9,696 bases of DNA from Candidatus Zixiibacteriota bacterium. GTDB lineage: Bacteria > Zixibacteria > MSB-5A5 > WJJR01. The notes under the pieces are model-generated. The model saw nothing but the letters and a program-made list of their open reading frames with translations. It was not told where the DNA came from and searched no databases. This document shows, piece after piece, positions 1 to 9,238 of this stretch. The number at the start of each line of letters is the position of its first letter. Positions within the stretch are counted from its first letter, which is position 1. The stretch is taken from contig JAGVEK010000080.1 in assembly GCA_020058315.1 (NCBI GenBank), forward strand, positions 1 through 9,696. Direction: 5' to 3'. Made by a program: the position numbers and the translations under genes.

Positions 1-3000
1 ACAAGGGTAATCGTTGTATCCTGTTGCGGGGCGCCGTCGATAGTCACACTCGTTACGCCATCGCCAACCTGCCCGCGTAGAACGGTGATGTGGTAGACCG
101 TTTCCCGATACCGGTAGTGCACCATGAAGCCCTCCCAATCCGCCGGGAGTAGCGGTGCGAAACTCAGTCTATCCACCGTAAGCCTCAGCCCCAGGAGTGA
201 TTCCACGATCAGCCGGTACATCCAGCCGGCAGAGCCGGTGTACCACGTCCATCCGCCACGGCCGGTGTGCGGCGAAAGTGCATAGACGTCGGCCGCAACG
301 ACGTAGGGTTCCACTTTGTATGTCGCAATCGACCCAGGAGATCTCCCATGGTTCATCGGGTTGATCATGGCCATCAGTTCCCATGCGCGCCGGCTGTCGC
401 CCAATTTTGCGAAGGCCATCGCCATCCAGATCGCCCCATGGGTGTATTGCCCGCCATTCTCCCGTACGCCAGGGACGTATCCCTTAATGTAGCCGGGATT
501 TAAATCAGACGTGTCGAATGGCGGGTCTAAAAGTTGGACCAGCGCCTGGTCCCGGTGGATAAGGCGCTGACCCGCCGCCGCCATGGCCATGCGCGCGCGT
601 TCGGCATCGCCTGCACCGGAGAGAACAGACCAGCTTTGCGCAATCGAATCAATCCGGCATTCGGGGTTACTCATCGACCCAAGCGGTGAGCCGTCGTCGA
701 AGTAAGCGCGGCGGTACCACCCACCATCCCAGCCATGCTGCTCGATGTTCCGGCGCATCTTATCCGCCTCCGCCTCGCACCGTTCGGCGAAGGGCAGATC
801 GCCACGCATGCGGGCAACCTCAGTGAATTGAATAAGCACATCATACAGGAAAAAGCCCAGCCAGACGCTTTCGCCTTTCCCCTCTGCGCCCACCATGTTC
901 ATGCCGTCGTTCCAGTCGCCAGAGCCCATGAGCGGCAATCCGTGTTCGCCATAGCTGAGACCTCTCAGGATAGCTCTTACACAGTGTTCATACAAACTGG
1001 CCGCTTCTTGAGACCGGCCGGGCAGATCGTAATAGGAATCTTCATTCGCGTTTATCGGGCGGCCATGAAGGAAGTGGATGGTCTCACCCAATACACCATA
1101 ATCCCCGGTGCTCCGGACGTAACGGCACATTGCCCAGGGCAGCCAGAGATAATCGTCGGAACAGTGTGTGCGCACCCCACGGCCTTGAGAAGGATGCCAC
1201 CAGTGCTGTACATCACCCTCGGAGAACTGACGGCCTGCGGCAAGAAGAAGGTGCTCACGCACAAGGCGCGGCTCGGTATGGATGAGCGCCATTACGTCCT
1301 GCAACTGATCGCGAAAACCGAAGGCGCCCCCAGACTGGTAGTAACCGCTGCGCGCCCACAGGCGGCATGCCAGCGTCTGGTACAGGAGCCAGCCGTTGGT
1401 CAACATGTTGAGAGACTGGTCGGGTGTTTCCACGTTCACTGCGCCGAGTGTGTGCTGCCAGTATTGCCAGACCTCTTCGAGCGCGCCACGCGCGGCGGCA
1501 GATCCCCGGAAGCGATGCACCAGGTTGCTGGCGTCATCGGCATCCCGCCCTACGCCGAGCCTGAAGACGATTTCACGTTCCTGCCCATCGGCCAGTTCAA
1601 AAGAAACCTGGATCGCGGCGCAGGGGTCCAGTGCCACCCCCACCCTGCCGGAGAGCCGCAACCGGGTCATCCCGGCCGGACTCGCGAGCGTGCCATTACG
1701 TCCCAGGAATTCAGTCCGGTCGCCGCTTACCGTCCGGGTTGCTTCGTCCACATCAAAAAAGGCAGTACGGTCGGGGAACTCTGTATTGTAAGGGTTCCGC
1801 GCGAAAAGCGCACCGCTCACGGGGTCAATTTCGGTGATCACATGCATGGTTGTCTTGGGCCGCAGATCTCCCAGAACCCATTCCGCATATCCGGTAGTAG
1901 AGAGCCGGCGTGGTCGACCCGACTCGTTTCTTACCTTCAATACCGTAAACTTGATTGATGCGTCCATGGCCACGTAAACCCATACCTCGGAGCGAATGCC
2001 GCGCTCTATGTGCTCGAAAACGCTATAGCCGAATCCGTGCCGGGTGACGTAAGGCTGCGCCCCACGACTGGGCAGCGGCATCGGAGACCAGAAGTGGCCG
2101 CGCTCTTCATCGCGGAGGTAGAACGCTTCTCCGCTCGTATCACTAACAGGATCGTTATACCAGGGAGTGAGGCGAAACTCGTGGGCATTCTCGGCCCAGG
2201 TGTAGGCAGAGCCGCTCTCCGAAACAATGGTTCCGAAGTGCGGATTCGCCAGGACATTCACCCATGGGGCCGGCGTCACCTGATCATGCGTGGTTGTAAT
2301 AATGTACTCGCGGCCGTCAGGGGTGAATCCGCCGAGTCCGTTGAAAAACAGCAGATCGTGGCGAGGCAAGGCGGCAACTGCAGGGGGACCGCCACGATGA
2401 GTCCGGCTCGGCGCAAGGTGCGGCACAGTTAATTCCACGGGGCTCCTGCGGTTGATCTGGTCCACCAGCATTCCCCGTCTGTCGGTAACGATGACGCGAG
2501 CGACCGTTTGGAGCAGGACGCGTTCCTCGTTCGATATCTGGTCCGCGGGCCTCACGAAAATGCCGCCCGGTTGATCCGTCACGTTGGTTCCGACGCCTGC
2601 GGCAATGAGCCCCATAATCTGATCGTGGAGTAGCTGCCGGTAACCGGCGTGATCTTCGTTCCAGATCACCAGATCCACCACCAGTCCTTTTAAGCGCCAG
2701 TACGTATGGGCTTGTATGAGTTGACGCACCAGTTCAATATTGGCCGGATCTTCAATCCGCAGGAGCAGGATCGGCAGATCGCCAGAAATGGCGTAGCCCC
2801 AGAGACCGGATTGCCCGCGGTGATTCTTGATGATGACGCTCGCATCAGCACGCAGCGAAGCATTGGCATAGATCATCGAACCGGCGAGGCTTCCGTAGAG
2901 CTGCGCATCGGCCTCCGAGGCATTGATCTGACGCAAAAAGACATCGCTGTGTGTCCACGCCAGATAGAAGACCCGATCCGCGAGACGCCGATCCTGGTAT

Positions 3001-6000
3001 TTCTCGACCAGGCTTAAGGCTGCGTCACGAGTCTCGCCGATGCCGGAGACAATATTGACCGTTGCTGTTTCTTCCGCATCGAGCGTGATTCGGTAACGAA
3101 TCGAAACGATCGGATCCAGCACGGAGCCCTCACTTCCGGAGAGCGCCGATGCATCACCCATTGCTTGCGGGTCGGCAACCGTATTTCCGCGGCCGATGAA
3201 CCGCAGGCGGTCGGTCTCATAAGAGATTTCTCCGATGTCCGCACCGTGCACGGCCATCAGATGAAACATCCAGGGAGCGTGCTCGCCCTGGGAGCGGGGT
3301 CGGCGCGTGCAGAGAATCGCCCGTTGCCGTCGAAGGATCTCGGTCTGAACAAAGAGATTGCTGAACGCCGGATGCAGCGCATCCGAGGCCGGCGAGGCGA
3401 GGACAACCTCCGCATAACTCGTGACATCAATGGTTCTGCGCTTCCTGGAACGGTTAATGATGGTGATGCGGCGCAGCTCGATGTCATCCTCGGGCGAAAC
3501 GGTAATTTCCGTATGCGTGTCGAGATCGTGGTCGCGGCAACGGAACTCAGCTTTCGCCTCCGAGAAGATCGTTTCGTACGTATCCGCTTGTTTGAGCGCC
3601 GGCTGGTAGGCCGTTGACCAGAATCCCCCGCTCGTTACATCACGGAGGTAACAGAACGTACCCCAGTTGTCACAGGTGCTGTCTTCGCGCCAGCGGGTGA
3701 CGGCCATATCCTTCCAGCGGCTGTATCCGCCGCCCGCGTTCGTGATCATCACGTGGTATCTGCCGTTTGACAACAAGTGCACTTCCGGTTTCGGCGTGTT
3801 CGGGCTGCCAAATACACGTAACGGCGGCTCCGTGCCCATGGATTCGATACGGCGGTCGGAGAGCTCGGCGGTGTGCGCGTAGAACGCCGTCGCCTTGGGG
3901 ATTCGCTCCTGGAGCAACAGCATGGTTGCCTGGAACATAGGTTCCGACTCAAATCGCTTCTGCATCGGACGGTCTAAGAGTACATAGGCCAGAGAGAGGA
4001 AGCTCATGCCCTGATGATGTGTCATGAAGGACCGGACCACGGCGCTTGATTGTCCGTGCGGCAGGCGTGTTGGAGTGTAGTCGATTGCCTCATAGAAGCC
4101 ATACGTTCCCATAACGCCTTCAGACGCAAGGCGCTTGAGATTCAGGCATGCCTCTTCGGGCTCTACCATCAGCGCCAGTGCCGAGGCATAGGGCGCAATG
4201 ACCAAATCCTCGGCAAGCCCGCGTTTGAGACCCAGGCCAGGTACGCCAAAGGCGCGATACTGGTAGTTGAGATGAACGTCGATTGCGTTGTAGCCGGATT
4301 CCGAACTGCCCCAAGGCACCCCGCGTTTCCTCCCGTACTCGATCTGCCGGGCCACCGCCGCCCTGCAGGTCTGATCGAGCAGTGTGTGTTCGTACGTCGG
4401 CATTACCAAAAGCGGCATGAGATATTCGAACATCGAACCGCTCCACGAAAGGAGGATCTGCTCTCCACCGGCAGTGGTCAGCAAACGTCCCAGGGCAAAC
4501 CAGCTCTCCTGCGGCAGCTGTCCCTGCGCAATCGCTATGAAACTGCAAAATCTTGCTTCCGAAGCCAGCAGATCGTAGTAACTCGGGTCCCGCCGACGTT
4601 CACCAACGTTGTACCCGATAGCGAGCAGATTGCGTGCCTCGTCGAACAGAAAGTCGTATTCCATACGGGTGAGTTCGTCGATTTGCCGTGCCAGCCTTTC
4701 GATAGCACTAATCCTCGCGCCGGCGCGCCGGCTTGCCTCCGTGACGTAAGGGCGGACCGCGTGCGCCCCTCCATCAAGGTTGGCCAATTGGCGCAGCGTC
4801 GGGATTTCATCGATATCCGGCGTCCCGCGGAGAGTGCCCCTGCCCCTGTCTGATGATGCCGGCAATGATGTCCAAGCCGCGAGAAACGTCAGCTCATCGA
4901 GGGCGGTCCGGCATTGCCCGGCAAGGGCATGCGCCCACCACTGCGCCTGACTCTCGGGGTCCGCATCGAGAACATTGACGCCGGTGACCACTTCCACGGC
5001 GGACGTTGTCAACTGATCAAGGCACAATCGCGCTGCCGCCAGCATGGTGGGCGGGGAATCGATTGCGGACTTAAGCACTTTTTGCAGTTGCACGAGTTGG
5101 TCCGAAGCGGTTTTGCCATTTACGTCCTCAAGTATACGGACAGTGTCGCTGATTCCCTCAAACACTCGCGATCCCAGAATCGGATCATCGGGTAGTGCAA
5201 GCAGCCCCTGGCGCAGTGTCAGCAGATGGCCGGCAAGGTTTCCGCTGTCCACGGTCGAGATGTAGGCAGGTTGCAGCGGTTGCAGGGATTGCGTGTCGTA
5301 CCAGTTGTAGAAGTGGCCTCGGTGACATTCCAATGCTTCCATCGTATGGAGCGCATTTGCCGTGCGCTCGATGAGTTGTCCCGCTGGGATGTAGCCTAAG
5401 TCGTAAGCGGACAAATTTGCGAGAAGGGATAGGCCAATGTTGGTCGGCGACGTGCGATGCGCAATTACGGCAGCGGGATGCTCCTGAAAATTGTCAGGGG
5501 GCAGCCAATGATCTTCCGGGCCGACAAAGGTTTCAAAAAACGCCCAGGTCTTGCGGGAAAGCTTCCGAAGAAAGACGGTCTGGTCAGCCGTCAGCCGTGC
5601 TTCGCGGCGGGTAATTGGCCGACCGATCCACCAGGCGACAACAGGGGAAACAAACCAGAGACACAGTATGGGCCAGGCCACAACTAGTGAGAATGGTCTC
5701 GAAAGCGTAAGATCGATAACCGCGGCACTGGCAAGAACCGGGGCGATCCACATGGATCGGCAAAAAGAACCGAGGTCCGTGCGGGCACTGCCGTACCGTT
5801 CGTCTGACGTGCTCCATTCGAGAAGTCGCTTGTGGGTGACCAGCATCCGCCATCCCGTGCGCAGAATCGCATCGAGACTGATAAACGCCTCGTAGGGAAG
5901 GCATACGAGCGTAAATGCCGCCTGAGCAAAGCACCGGCCGGCGGAGTGCAGGTTGGCGTTGAGGTGCTGACTCAGAATCACATCGTCCGGCTTTCGAAGC

Positions 6001-8633
6001 ACTTGCAAAAGAGAGGTAATCAGAGAAGGGATCAGAATGATTCCGAGCACCGATAGGGTCCAGAACCAGGCCGATGGCAAGACCGTCCAGCCCAGCAGTA
6101 AAAGGAGTATCAACGCCGCGGGCGTGAGACTGCGCCGCAGGTTGTCGAATATCTTCCATTGGGAGAGCCCGGAGAGCGGATTCTTCTCCTGTCGCCCCCC
6201 AAAGCCCGGAACGTCCGACAGCACCCACCGCAAGAGTTGCCAATCACCGCGAATCCAGCGATGCCGTCGGCTTACGTCCGCATTGTAACGAGGTGGATAT
6301 TCCTCATATAGCATGACATCGCTCAACAACCCCGCCCGCGCATAACACCCTTCCAGAAGATCGTGGCTTAAGATCCGGTTCTCGGGGAAACGTCCTTTGA
6401 GCGTTCGCTCGAAGGCGTCAACCTCGTAGATGCCCTTGCCGATGAACGAGCCTTCGCCAAACAGGTCTTGGTAAACATCGGAAACTACTCGCGTATAGGG
6501 ATCGATGCCGGGCTCGCTCCCGCACATTGCCGCATACCGCGACCGGTTCATGCCGGGCAGGCTTACGGCGACCCGCGGCTGAAGGATGCCGTAACCCTCA
6601 CAGACTCGCTGCTTGTCTTCGTCATACCGCGCACGATTCAGCGGGTGCGCCATTGCGCCCACAAACTGCCACGCCGCGTCGCGCGGCAGTTGCGTGTCCG
6701 TGTCCAGCGTGATCACATACTTCACGCTCGACAAGACTGTCGTATCACCGATGACGAGGGAAAAACGATCCCCCGCATTTTCCTCACCGAGCAGGAGAGC
6801 ATTCAATGCCGCAAGTTTCCCCCGTTTGCGCTCGTAACCCATCCATATCCGCTCCTGAGGATTCCAACGACGCAGGCGATGGAAAAGGAAGAAGGTGTCG
6901 CCTTTGGAACGGCCGTACTTGGTATTCAGCTCTTCGATCATTTGCTGGGCAAGCCGCAACAGCAGTTCGTCCTCAGGCAGCGTTTCCTCATCGGCGTCTC
7001 GAAAATCTGTCAACAGGCCGAAGTGCAGGTTAGCGTCCCGATTTGCCAGAAACCTCACTTCAAGCGCCTCGATCAGATCCTCTATATTCTGCGTGCTTAT
7101 GAGCATCGTCGGAACCACAGCTAGTGTGCGGAATTCCGGCGGTATCCCTTTGGAAAAGTCCATACGCGGCAGCGGATGGGGTGTTACCAGCAGCGTTGCC
7201 AGCCAATTCACCAGGGCAACAGCAAGCTGACTTACGCTTAGAACTGAGAGAAGCCCGATCAGAGCGATTGCCCATCCCGGCAACGCACCGACACGCGCCT
7301 TTGCCAGCAAACCCCCGACGAAGATTACCGTTATCAGCGTGATTGTACCCAGATAGAGGAACAAAGGAAACCGGCGGCTCCATCTCTGCAGATGTTCAGA
7401 TAGGGAAAGGCGCATCTCCAGCGCCTGTTCGAGTTGGGGCAATCCCTTGTCGATCAGGTAGAAGCCGACATGTGTCGCGCGATCATCGCCGCCGTTCCCG
7501 TCTGCACCCTCCTGCGCCAGCCCGATCGCTTTATGCGCCACCTCGCTCTCGGAAAAGCGACTGTCTTTCGCTATCTTTTCCACGACATGGCGGTAACGGT
7601 CACGGGTAGAAAAATCCATTTTGCTGTAAACGCTGCCGGGATCCTTGCGCAGAGTCTGGTCGACAATACTCATCGACTCGACGAACTCTCGCCAGTCAAT
7701 CGCGCCCAGGAAACGAAGACTGCCGATGCTGTTGCTCATGGATACCTGATCGGCAGCCTGTTGTTGGTTCTCCGCCTGCACCAGTTGCCGGATCGTCTGG
7801 CCGCACTCGGACAGCCGCTGCTCAAGCCAGGTAAGCGGCAATGACAGAGCAGGACCCTGTCCCTGCAAGCGGCGCGTTATTTCCGCGATAAACGAGCTCA
7901 CCAGCGGCGGGTTCGATCGCGCCATGTCTGCGATCACCAGAATCAGGCCTTTCGGGTCCTTCGCGGCGCTCTCTGTCATCTGGTCTGCCCAATAATCGGC
8001 CAGATTGCGGTCGATTCTATCGGTAGCGATCCGGGCGGCAACGCGTCGTAGATTCTCGATCAACGCCAGGCGTAGCATAATGGGTATTGCCCACAATTCG
8101 CCTAACTTCAGTTCGGTGACGGTCTGGTAGGCTGCGACAAATCTGCTGAGAATCTCCGGATCTACCCGCCCGTCGCCATGTGATATCATCTCCAGCGCAA
8201 TGTCATATACGCGCGGCAGAGCAGCCGACGGACCATTCATCAGGCGGGGGAGTTCCCTGCTGTACCCCTTCGGCAAATGCCTCCTGGCGGTGCGAATCTG
8301 CTCTTCAATCAGATAGAAGTTGTCGAGCAGCCATTCCCCGGCCGGCGTAATACGACGGTCTGCCTTTACCGCCTCCGTCAGCAAATTGTGGACGCCGATC
8401 AGGAGGCCTTCATTCTCGGCCAGTCGTGTCAGAAGGCGATCCTGAGCGCGTCCGGGACTTAACGTGTGTGAACCTGCGAGAGTCTTGCCATGTTGCTCCA
8501 TCTGATCGGCGCTGAATAACTCCGCTCGCAGCGGTGGCTCGACACAGGCAAGTTTTTGTGACAAACCGTTGCCGCGAAGGCTTGTCCACACATGGGACAG
8601 GTTCTCGAAAATGGCCTTGGTGATGAACTTCAC
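1..8633 (-). CDS. ndvB: Cyclic beta-1,2-glucan synthase (NdvB/ChvB/Cgs family), 3' end cut by the window
   Basis: This inner-membrane enzyme polymerises glucose from UDP-glucose into beta-1,2-glucan, closes the ring, and trims chain length. The frame is open for 2877 codons; family members are about 2800-2900 residues, so only the extreme C-terminus is missing. Visible order: a family-typical N-terminal region (TPAGEWLLDNFYLIEEQIR near residue 110); membrane segments at about 422-444 and 453-484; a GT84-type core at about 490-810, with LDTDTQLPRD (D644, D646), SHDLLEG (756-762) and RHRWIRGDW (790-798); further membrane segments at about 840-875 and 961-1003; the glucoamylase-like domain (PF10091; cyclisation domain, GH189 in recent work as I recall) at about 1324-1530, with SWSGSMFEY (1396-1404); and GT36/GH94 segments from about 1600 and 2090, with GSGDWNDGMN (2570-2579) carrying the phosphorylase-type general acid. 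No key motif is missing. GTG 8633 is the first possible start, because an in-frame TGA lies at 8639-8637. Only a weak GGGG precedes it, so GTG 8591 or TTG 8564 are alternatives. Confidence 0.95.
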   Translation of the reverse strand, partial: MKFITKAIFENLSHVWTSLRGNGLSQKLACVEPPLRAELFSADQMEQHGKTLAGSHTLSPGRAQDRLLTRLAENEGLLIGVHNLLTEAVKADRRITPAGEWLLDNFYLIEEQIRTARRHLPKGYSRELPRLMNGPSAALPRVYDIALEMISHGDGRVDPEILSRFVAAYQTVTELKLGELWAIPIMLRLALIENLRRVAARIATDRIDRNLADYWADQMTESAAKDPKGLILVIADMARSNPPLVSSFIAEITRRLQGQGPALSLPLTWLEQRLSECGQTIRQLVQAENQQQAADQVSMSNSIGSLRFLGAIDWREFVESMSIVDQTLRKDPGSVYSKMDFSTRDRYRHVVEKIAKDSRFSESEVAHKAIGLAQEGADGNGGDDRATHVGFYLIDKGLPQLEQALEMRLSLSEHLQRWSRRFPLFLYLGTITLITVIFVGGLLAKARVGALPGWAIALIGLLSVLSVSQLAVALVNWLATLLVTPHPLPRMDFSKGIPPEFRTLAVVPTMLISTQNIEDLIEALEVRFLANRDANLHFGLLTDFRDADEETLPEDELLLRLAQQMIEELNTKYGRSKGDTFFLFHRLRRWNPQERIWMGYERKRGKLAALNALLLGEENAGDRFSLVIGDTTVLSSVKYVITLDTDTQLPRDAAWQFVGAMAHPLNRARYDEDKQRVCEGYGILQPRVAVSLPGMNRSRYAAMCGSEPGIDPYTRVVSDVYQDLFGEGSFIGKGIYEVDAFERTLKGRFPENRILSHDLLEGCYARAGLLSDVMLYEEYPPRYNADVSRRHRWIRGDWQLLRWVLSDVPGFGGRQEKNPLSGLSQWKIFDNLRRSLTPAALILLLLLGWTVLPSAWFWTLSVLGIILIPSLITSLLQVLRKPDDVILSQHLNANLHSAGRCFAQAAFTLVCLPYEAFISLDAILRTGWRMLVTHKRLLEWSTSDERYGSARTDLGSFCRSMWIAPVLASAAVIDLTLSRPFSLVVAWPILCLWFVSPVVAWWIGRPITRREARLTADQTVFLRKLSRKTWAFFETFVGPEDHWLPPDNFQEHPAAVIAHRTSPTNIGLSLLANLSAYDLGYIPAGQLIERTANALHTMEALECHRGHFYNWYDTQSLQPLQPAYISTVDSGNLAGHLLTLRQGLLALPDDPILGSRVFEGISDTVRILEDVNGKTASDQLVQLQKVLKSAIDSPPTMLAAARLCLDQLTTSAVEVVTGVNVLDADPESQAQWWAHALAGQCRTALDELTFLAAWTSLPASSDRGRGTLRGTPDIDEIPTLRQLANLDGGAHAVRPYVTEASRRAGARISAIERLARQIDELTRMEYDFLFDEARNLLAIGYNVGERRRDPSYYDLLASEARFCSFIAIAQGQLPQESWFALGRLLTTAGGEQILLSWSGSMFEYLMPLLVMPTYEHTLLDQTCRAAVARQIEYGRKRGVPWGSSESGYNAIDVHLNYQYRAFGVPGLGLKRGLAEDLVIAPYASALALMVEPEEACLNLKRLASEGVMGTYGFYEAIDYTPTRLPHGQSSAVVRSFMTHHQGMSFLSLAYVLLDRPMQKRFESEPMFQATMLLLQERIPKATAFYAHTAELSDRRIESMGTEPPLRVFGSPNTPKPEVHLLSNGRYHVMITNAGGGYSRWKDMAVTRWREDSTCDNWGTFCYLRDVTSGGFWSTAYQPALKQADTYETIFSEAKAEFRCRDHDLDTHTEITVSPEDDIELRRITIINRSRKRRTIDVTSYAEVVLASPASDALHPAFSNLFVQTEILRRQRAILCTRRPRSQGEHAPWMFHLMAVHGADIGEISYETDRLRFIGRGNTVADPQAMGDASALSGSEGSVLDPIVSIRYRITLDAEETATVNIVSGIGETRDAALSLVEKYQDRRLADRVFYLAWTHSDVFLRQINASEADAQLYGSLAGSMIYANASLRADASVIIKNHRGQSGLWGYAISGDLPILLLRIEDPANIELVRQLIQAHTYWRLKGLVVDLVIWNEDHAGYRQLLHDQIMGLIAAGVGTNVTDQPGGIFVRPADQISNEERVLLQTVARVIVTDRRGMLVDQINRRSPVELTVPHLAPSRTHRGGPPAVAALPRHDLLFFNGLGGFTPDGREYIITTTHDQVTPAPWVNVLANPHFGTIVSESGSAYTWAENAHEFRLTPWYNDPVSDTSGEAFYLRDEERGHFWSPMPLPSRGAQPYVTRHGFGYSVFEHIERGIRSEVWVYVAMDASIKFTVLKVRNESGRPRRLSTTGYAEWVLGDLRPKTTMHVITEIDPVSGALFARNPYNTEFPDRTAFFDVDEATRTVSGDRTEFLGRNGTLASPAGMTRLRLSGRVGVALDPCAAIQVSFELADGQEREIVFRLGVGRDADDASNLVHRFRGSAAARGALEEVWQYWQHTLGAVNVETPDQSLNMLTNGWLLYQTLACRLWARSGYYQSGGAFGFRDQLQDVMALIHTEPRLVREHLLLAAGRQFSEGDVQHWWHPSQGRGVRTHCSDDYLWLPWAMCRYVRSTGDYGVLGETIHFLHGRPINANEDSYYDLPGRSQEAASLYEHCVRAILRGLSYGEHGLPLMGSGDWNDGMNMVGAEGKGESVWLGFFLYDVLIQFTEVARMRGDLPFAERCEAEADKMRRNIEQHGWDGGWYRRAYFDDGSPLGSMSNPECRIDSIAQSWSVLSGAGDAERARMAMAAAGQRLIHRDQALVQLLDPPFDTSDLNPGYIKGYVPGVRENGGQYTHGAIWMAMAFAKLGDSRRAWELMAMINPMNHGRSPGSIATYKVEPYVVAADVYALSPHTGRGGWTWYTGSAGWMYRLIVESLLGLRLTVDRLSFAPLLPADWEGFMVHYRYRETVYHITVLRGQVGDGVTSVTIDGAPQQDTTITL

Positions 8634-8672
8634 TTTTCAAACCCCACTACTATTGAGGAGAAATATCCGCAA

Positions 8673-8701
8673 AGCAGTTGCAGTGGCTGCAGCGGCTTTT
8701 T
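8673..8701 (+). terminator. Hairpin followed by T-run, upstream of the glucan synthase gene
   Basis: An 11-bp stem (8673-8683 with 8687-8697) closes a TGG triloop. It has one mismatch (A76 against G94) and one G-T wobble. Read on the + strand it ends in TTTTT (8697-8701), the shape of an intrinsic terminator, yet no + strand gene ends here. Read on the - strand it lies about 40 bases before the glucan synthase GTG and has only a poor T-run, so it could be a leader hairpin of that mRNA or a weak terminator for the small ORF upstream. The structure is read directly from the sequence; its role is inferred. Confidence 0.35.
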
Positions 8702-8706
8702 ATAAT
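8678..8706 (+). promoter_or_regulatory. Possible rightward sigma-70-like promoter
   Basis: A perfect TATAAT (8701-8706) lies 17 bases after TTGCAG (8678-8683), which matches only three of six -35 consensus bases. It would fire rightward into sequence with no recognised + strand gene, and its -35 half lies in the hairpin stem. On the opposite strand the same bases give TATAAA, but without a usable -35. In AT-rich DNA such matches arise by chance, so confidence is low. Confidence 0.15.
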
Positions 8707-8760
8707 TCCTTGAAAAAATATTCGTATGCATCATCGACCAAAAGGGAAATTTGAAGGTTC

Positions 8761-8776
8761 ATCAAAACATCAAAAC
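8761..8776. repeat. Tandem 8-bp repeat (two copies)
   Basis: ATCAAAAC occurs twice back to back, at 8761-8768 and 8769-8776, between the small minus-strand ORF and the hairpin. It could be an operator half-site pair or slippage. No known regulator site is recognised. Confidence 0.3.
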
Positions 8777-8786
8777 TGACCCTGAA

Positions 8787-8996
8787 CTACTCTTTGAAAT
8801 CGTTTTCCCATTTCTCGACGATATCGTTATCGGAATAGAATGCGTAAAAATAAAATCCCGCTCGTTCTTGGACATGCATTATATGAAAGCTATCCACGGG
8901 CAAGCTACCGGGACGTTCGTGCTGGGCATACATGGCGGGTGAGCATATTTTCCAGAGCTTGCCGCCGGATACGGCCAGTAAGCCGTTTCCGATCAT
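8787..8996 (-). CDS. Small unrecognised ORF, possibly a gene remnant
   Basis: This is a 69-codon frame from ATG 8996 to TAG, ending 153 bases upstream of the glucan synthase start and on the same strand. I do not recognise the product. The C-terminal half is rich in aromatic and acidic residues (GFYFYAFYSDNDIVEKWEND). Many codons end in G or C (ATC, AAC, GGC, GCC, TCC, GTC), more than the surrounding AT-rich DNA would give by chance, which favours real or formerly real coding. There is no clear ribosome binding site before ATG 8996, and a TAA lies a few codons upstream, so this may be the 3' end of a longer broken gene. Antisense ORFs overlap it and look less gene-like. No signal peptide or membrane segment is evident. 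Confidence 0.3.
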   Translation of the reverse strand: MIGNGLLAVSGGKLWKICSPAMYAQHERPGSLPVDSFHIMHVQERAGFYFYAFYSDNDIVEKWENDFKE

Positions 8997-9131
8997 CGGT
9001 ATTATACATGCTTACGCCATTATCAACCCGACCCCCTTATCACACATCTTGCTCTTCGCCCTATATAGAAGCTTCCGCAGCAGGAAATTTTTTGGTAATA
9101 ATAAATGAAAGGCGAGAACAGAGCTATTCAC

Positions 9132-9177
9132 ATGCAAAAAATTAATATCATGCACAACAGCTTGTATTTTTTTGCAT
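9132..9177. repeat. Perfect 10-bp inverted repeat in AT-rich spacer
   Basis: ATGCAAAAAA (9132-9141) is matched by its exact reverse complement TTTTTTGCAT (9168-9177), with a 26-base loop. It lies about 60 bases before the CHAT homology. It could be a protein-binding site, a weak bidirectional hairpin or the trace of a small mobile element, but A/T-rich arms of this length can also arise by chance. Confidence 0.4.
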
Positions 9178-9238
9178 TTTAATTGTTTTTTGTCAAAGGA
9201 TATTTGAAAAAACCGCAGATTGAAGGAGAGAGGGTGGT

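Larger units (their letters stand above)
8640..9238. other. AT-rich region without a recognised gene
   Basis: About 600 bases separate the glucan synthase start from the CHAT remnant. They hold the hairpin, the 8-bp tandem repeat, the small minus-strand ORF and a 10-bp inverted repeat. From about 9060 to 9230 the DNA is strongly AT-rich (17 of 60 bases are G/C at 9121-9180), and I see no coding signal, tRNA, CRISPR array or insertion-sequence ends. Confidence 0.6.

Noticed and set aside
735..1958. A 407-codon open frame on the + strand.
   Set aside because: It lies wholly antisense to the GH94-type part of the glucan synthase, whose motifs (GSGDWNDGMN) are unmistakable on the minus strand. 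Long antisense frames are common opposite GC-rich genes, and its translation resembles no family.
4050..4853. A 267-codon open frame on the + strand.
   Set aside because: It is antisense to the glucoamylase-like domain of the glucan synthase and has no recognisable product.
5584..6243. A 219-codon minus-strand frame.
   Set aside because: It is out of phase with the glucan synthase, which codes through this stretch in another frame with clear membrane segments.
6468..7124. A 218-codon open frame on the + strand.
   Set aside because: It is antisense to the GT84 core, including the LDTDTQLPRD motif, and has no family resemblance.
8410..8640. A minus-strand frame from TTG 8640 overlapping the start of the glucan synthase.
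   Set aside because: It is out of phase with the conserved N-terminal family sequence that follows from GTG 8633, and it ends at 8410 without recognisable motifs.
8751..8942. A + strand frame from TTG 8751 with an AAAGGG before it, downstream of the TATAAT.
   Set aside because: The product is unrecognised and it overlaps the minus-strand ORF, which has more coding-like codon choice. The promoter's -35 is poor.
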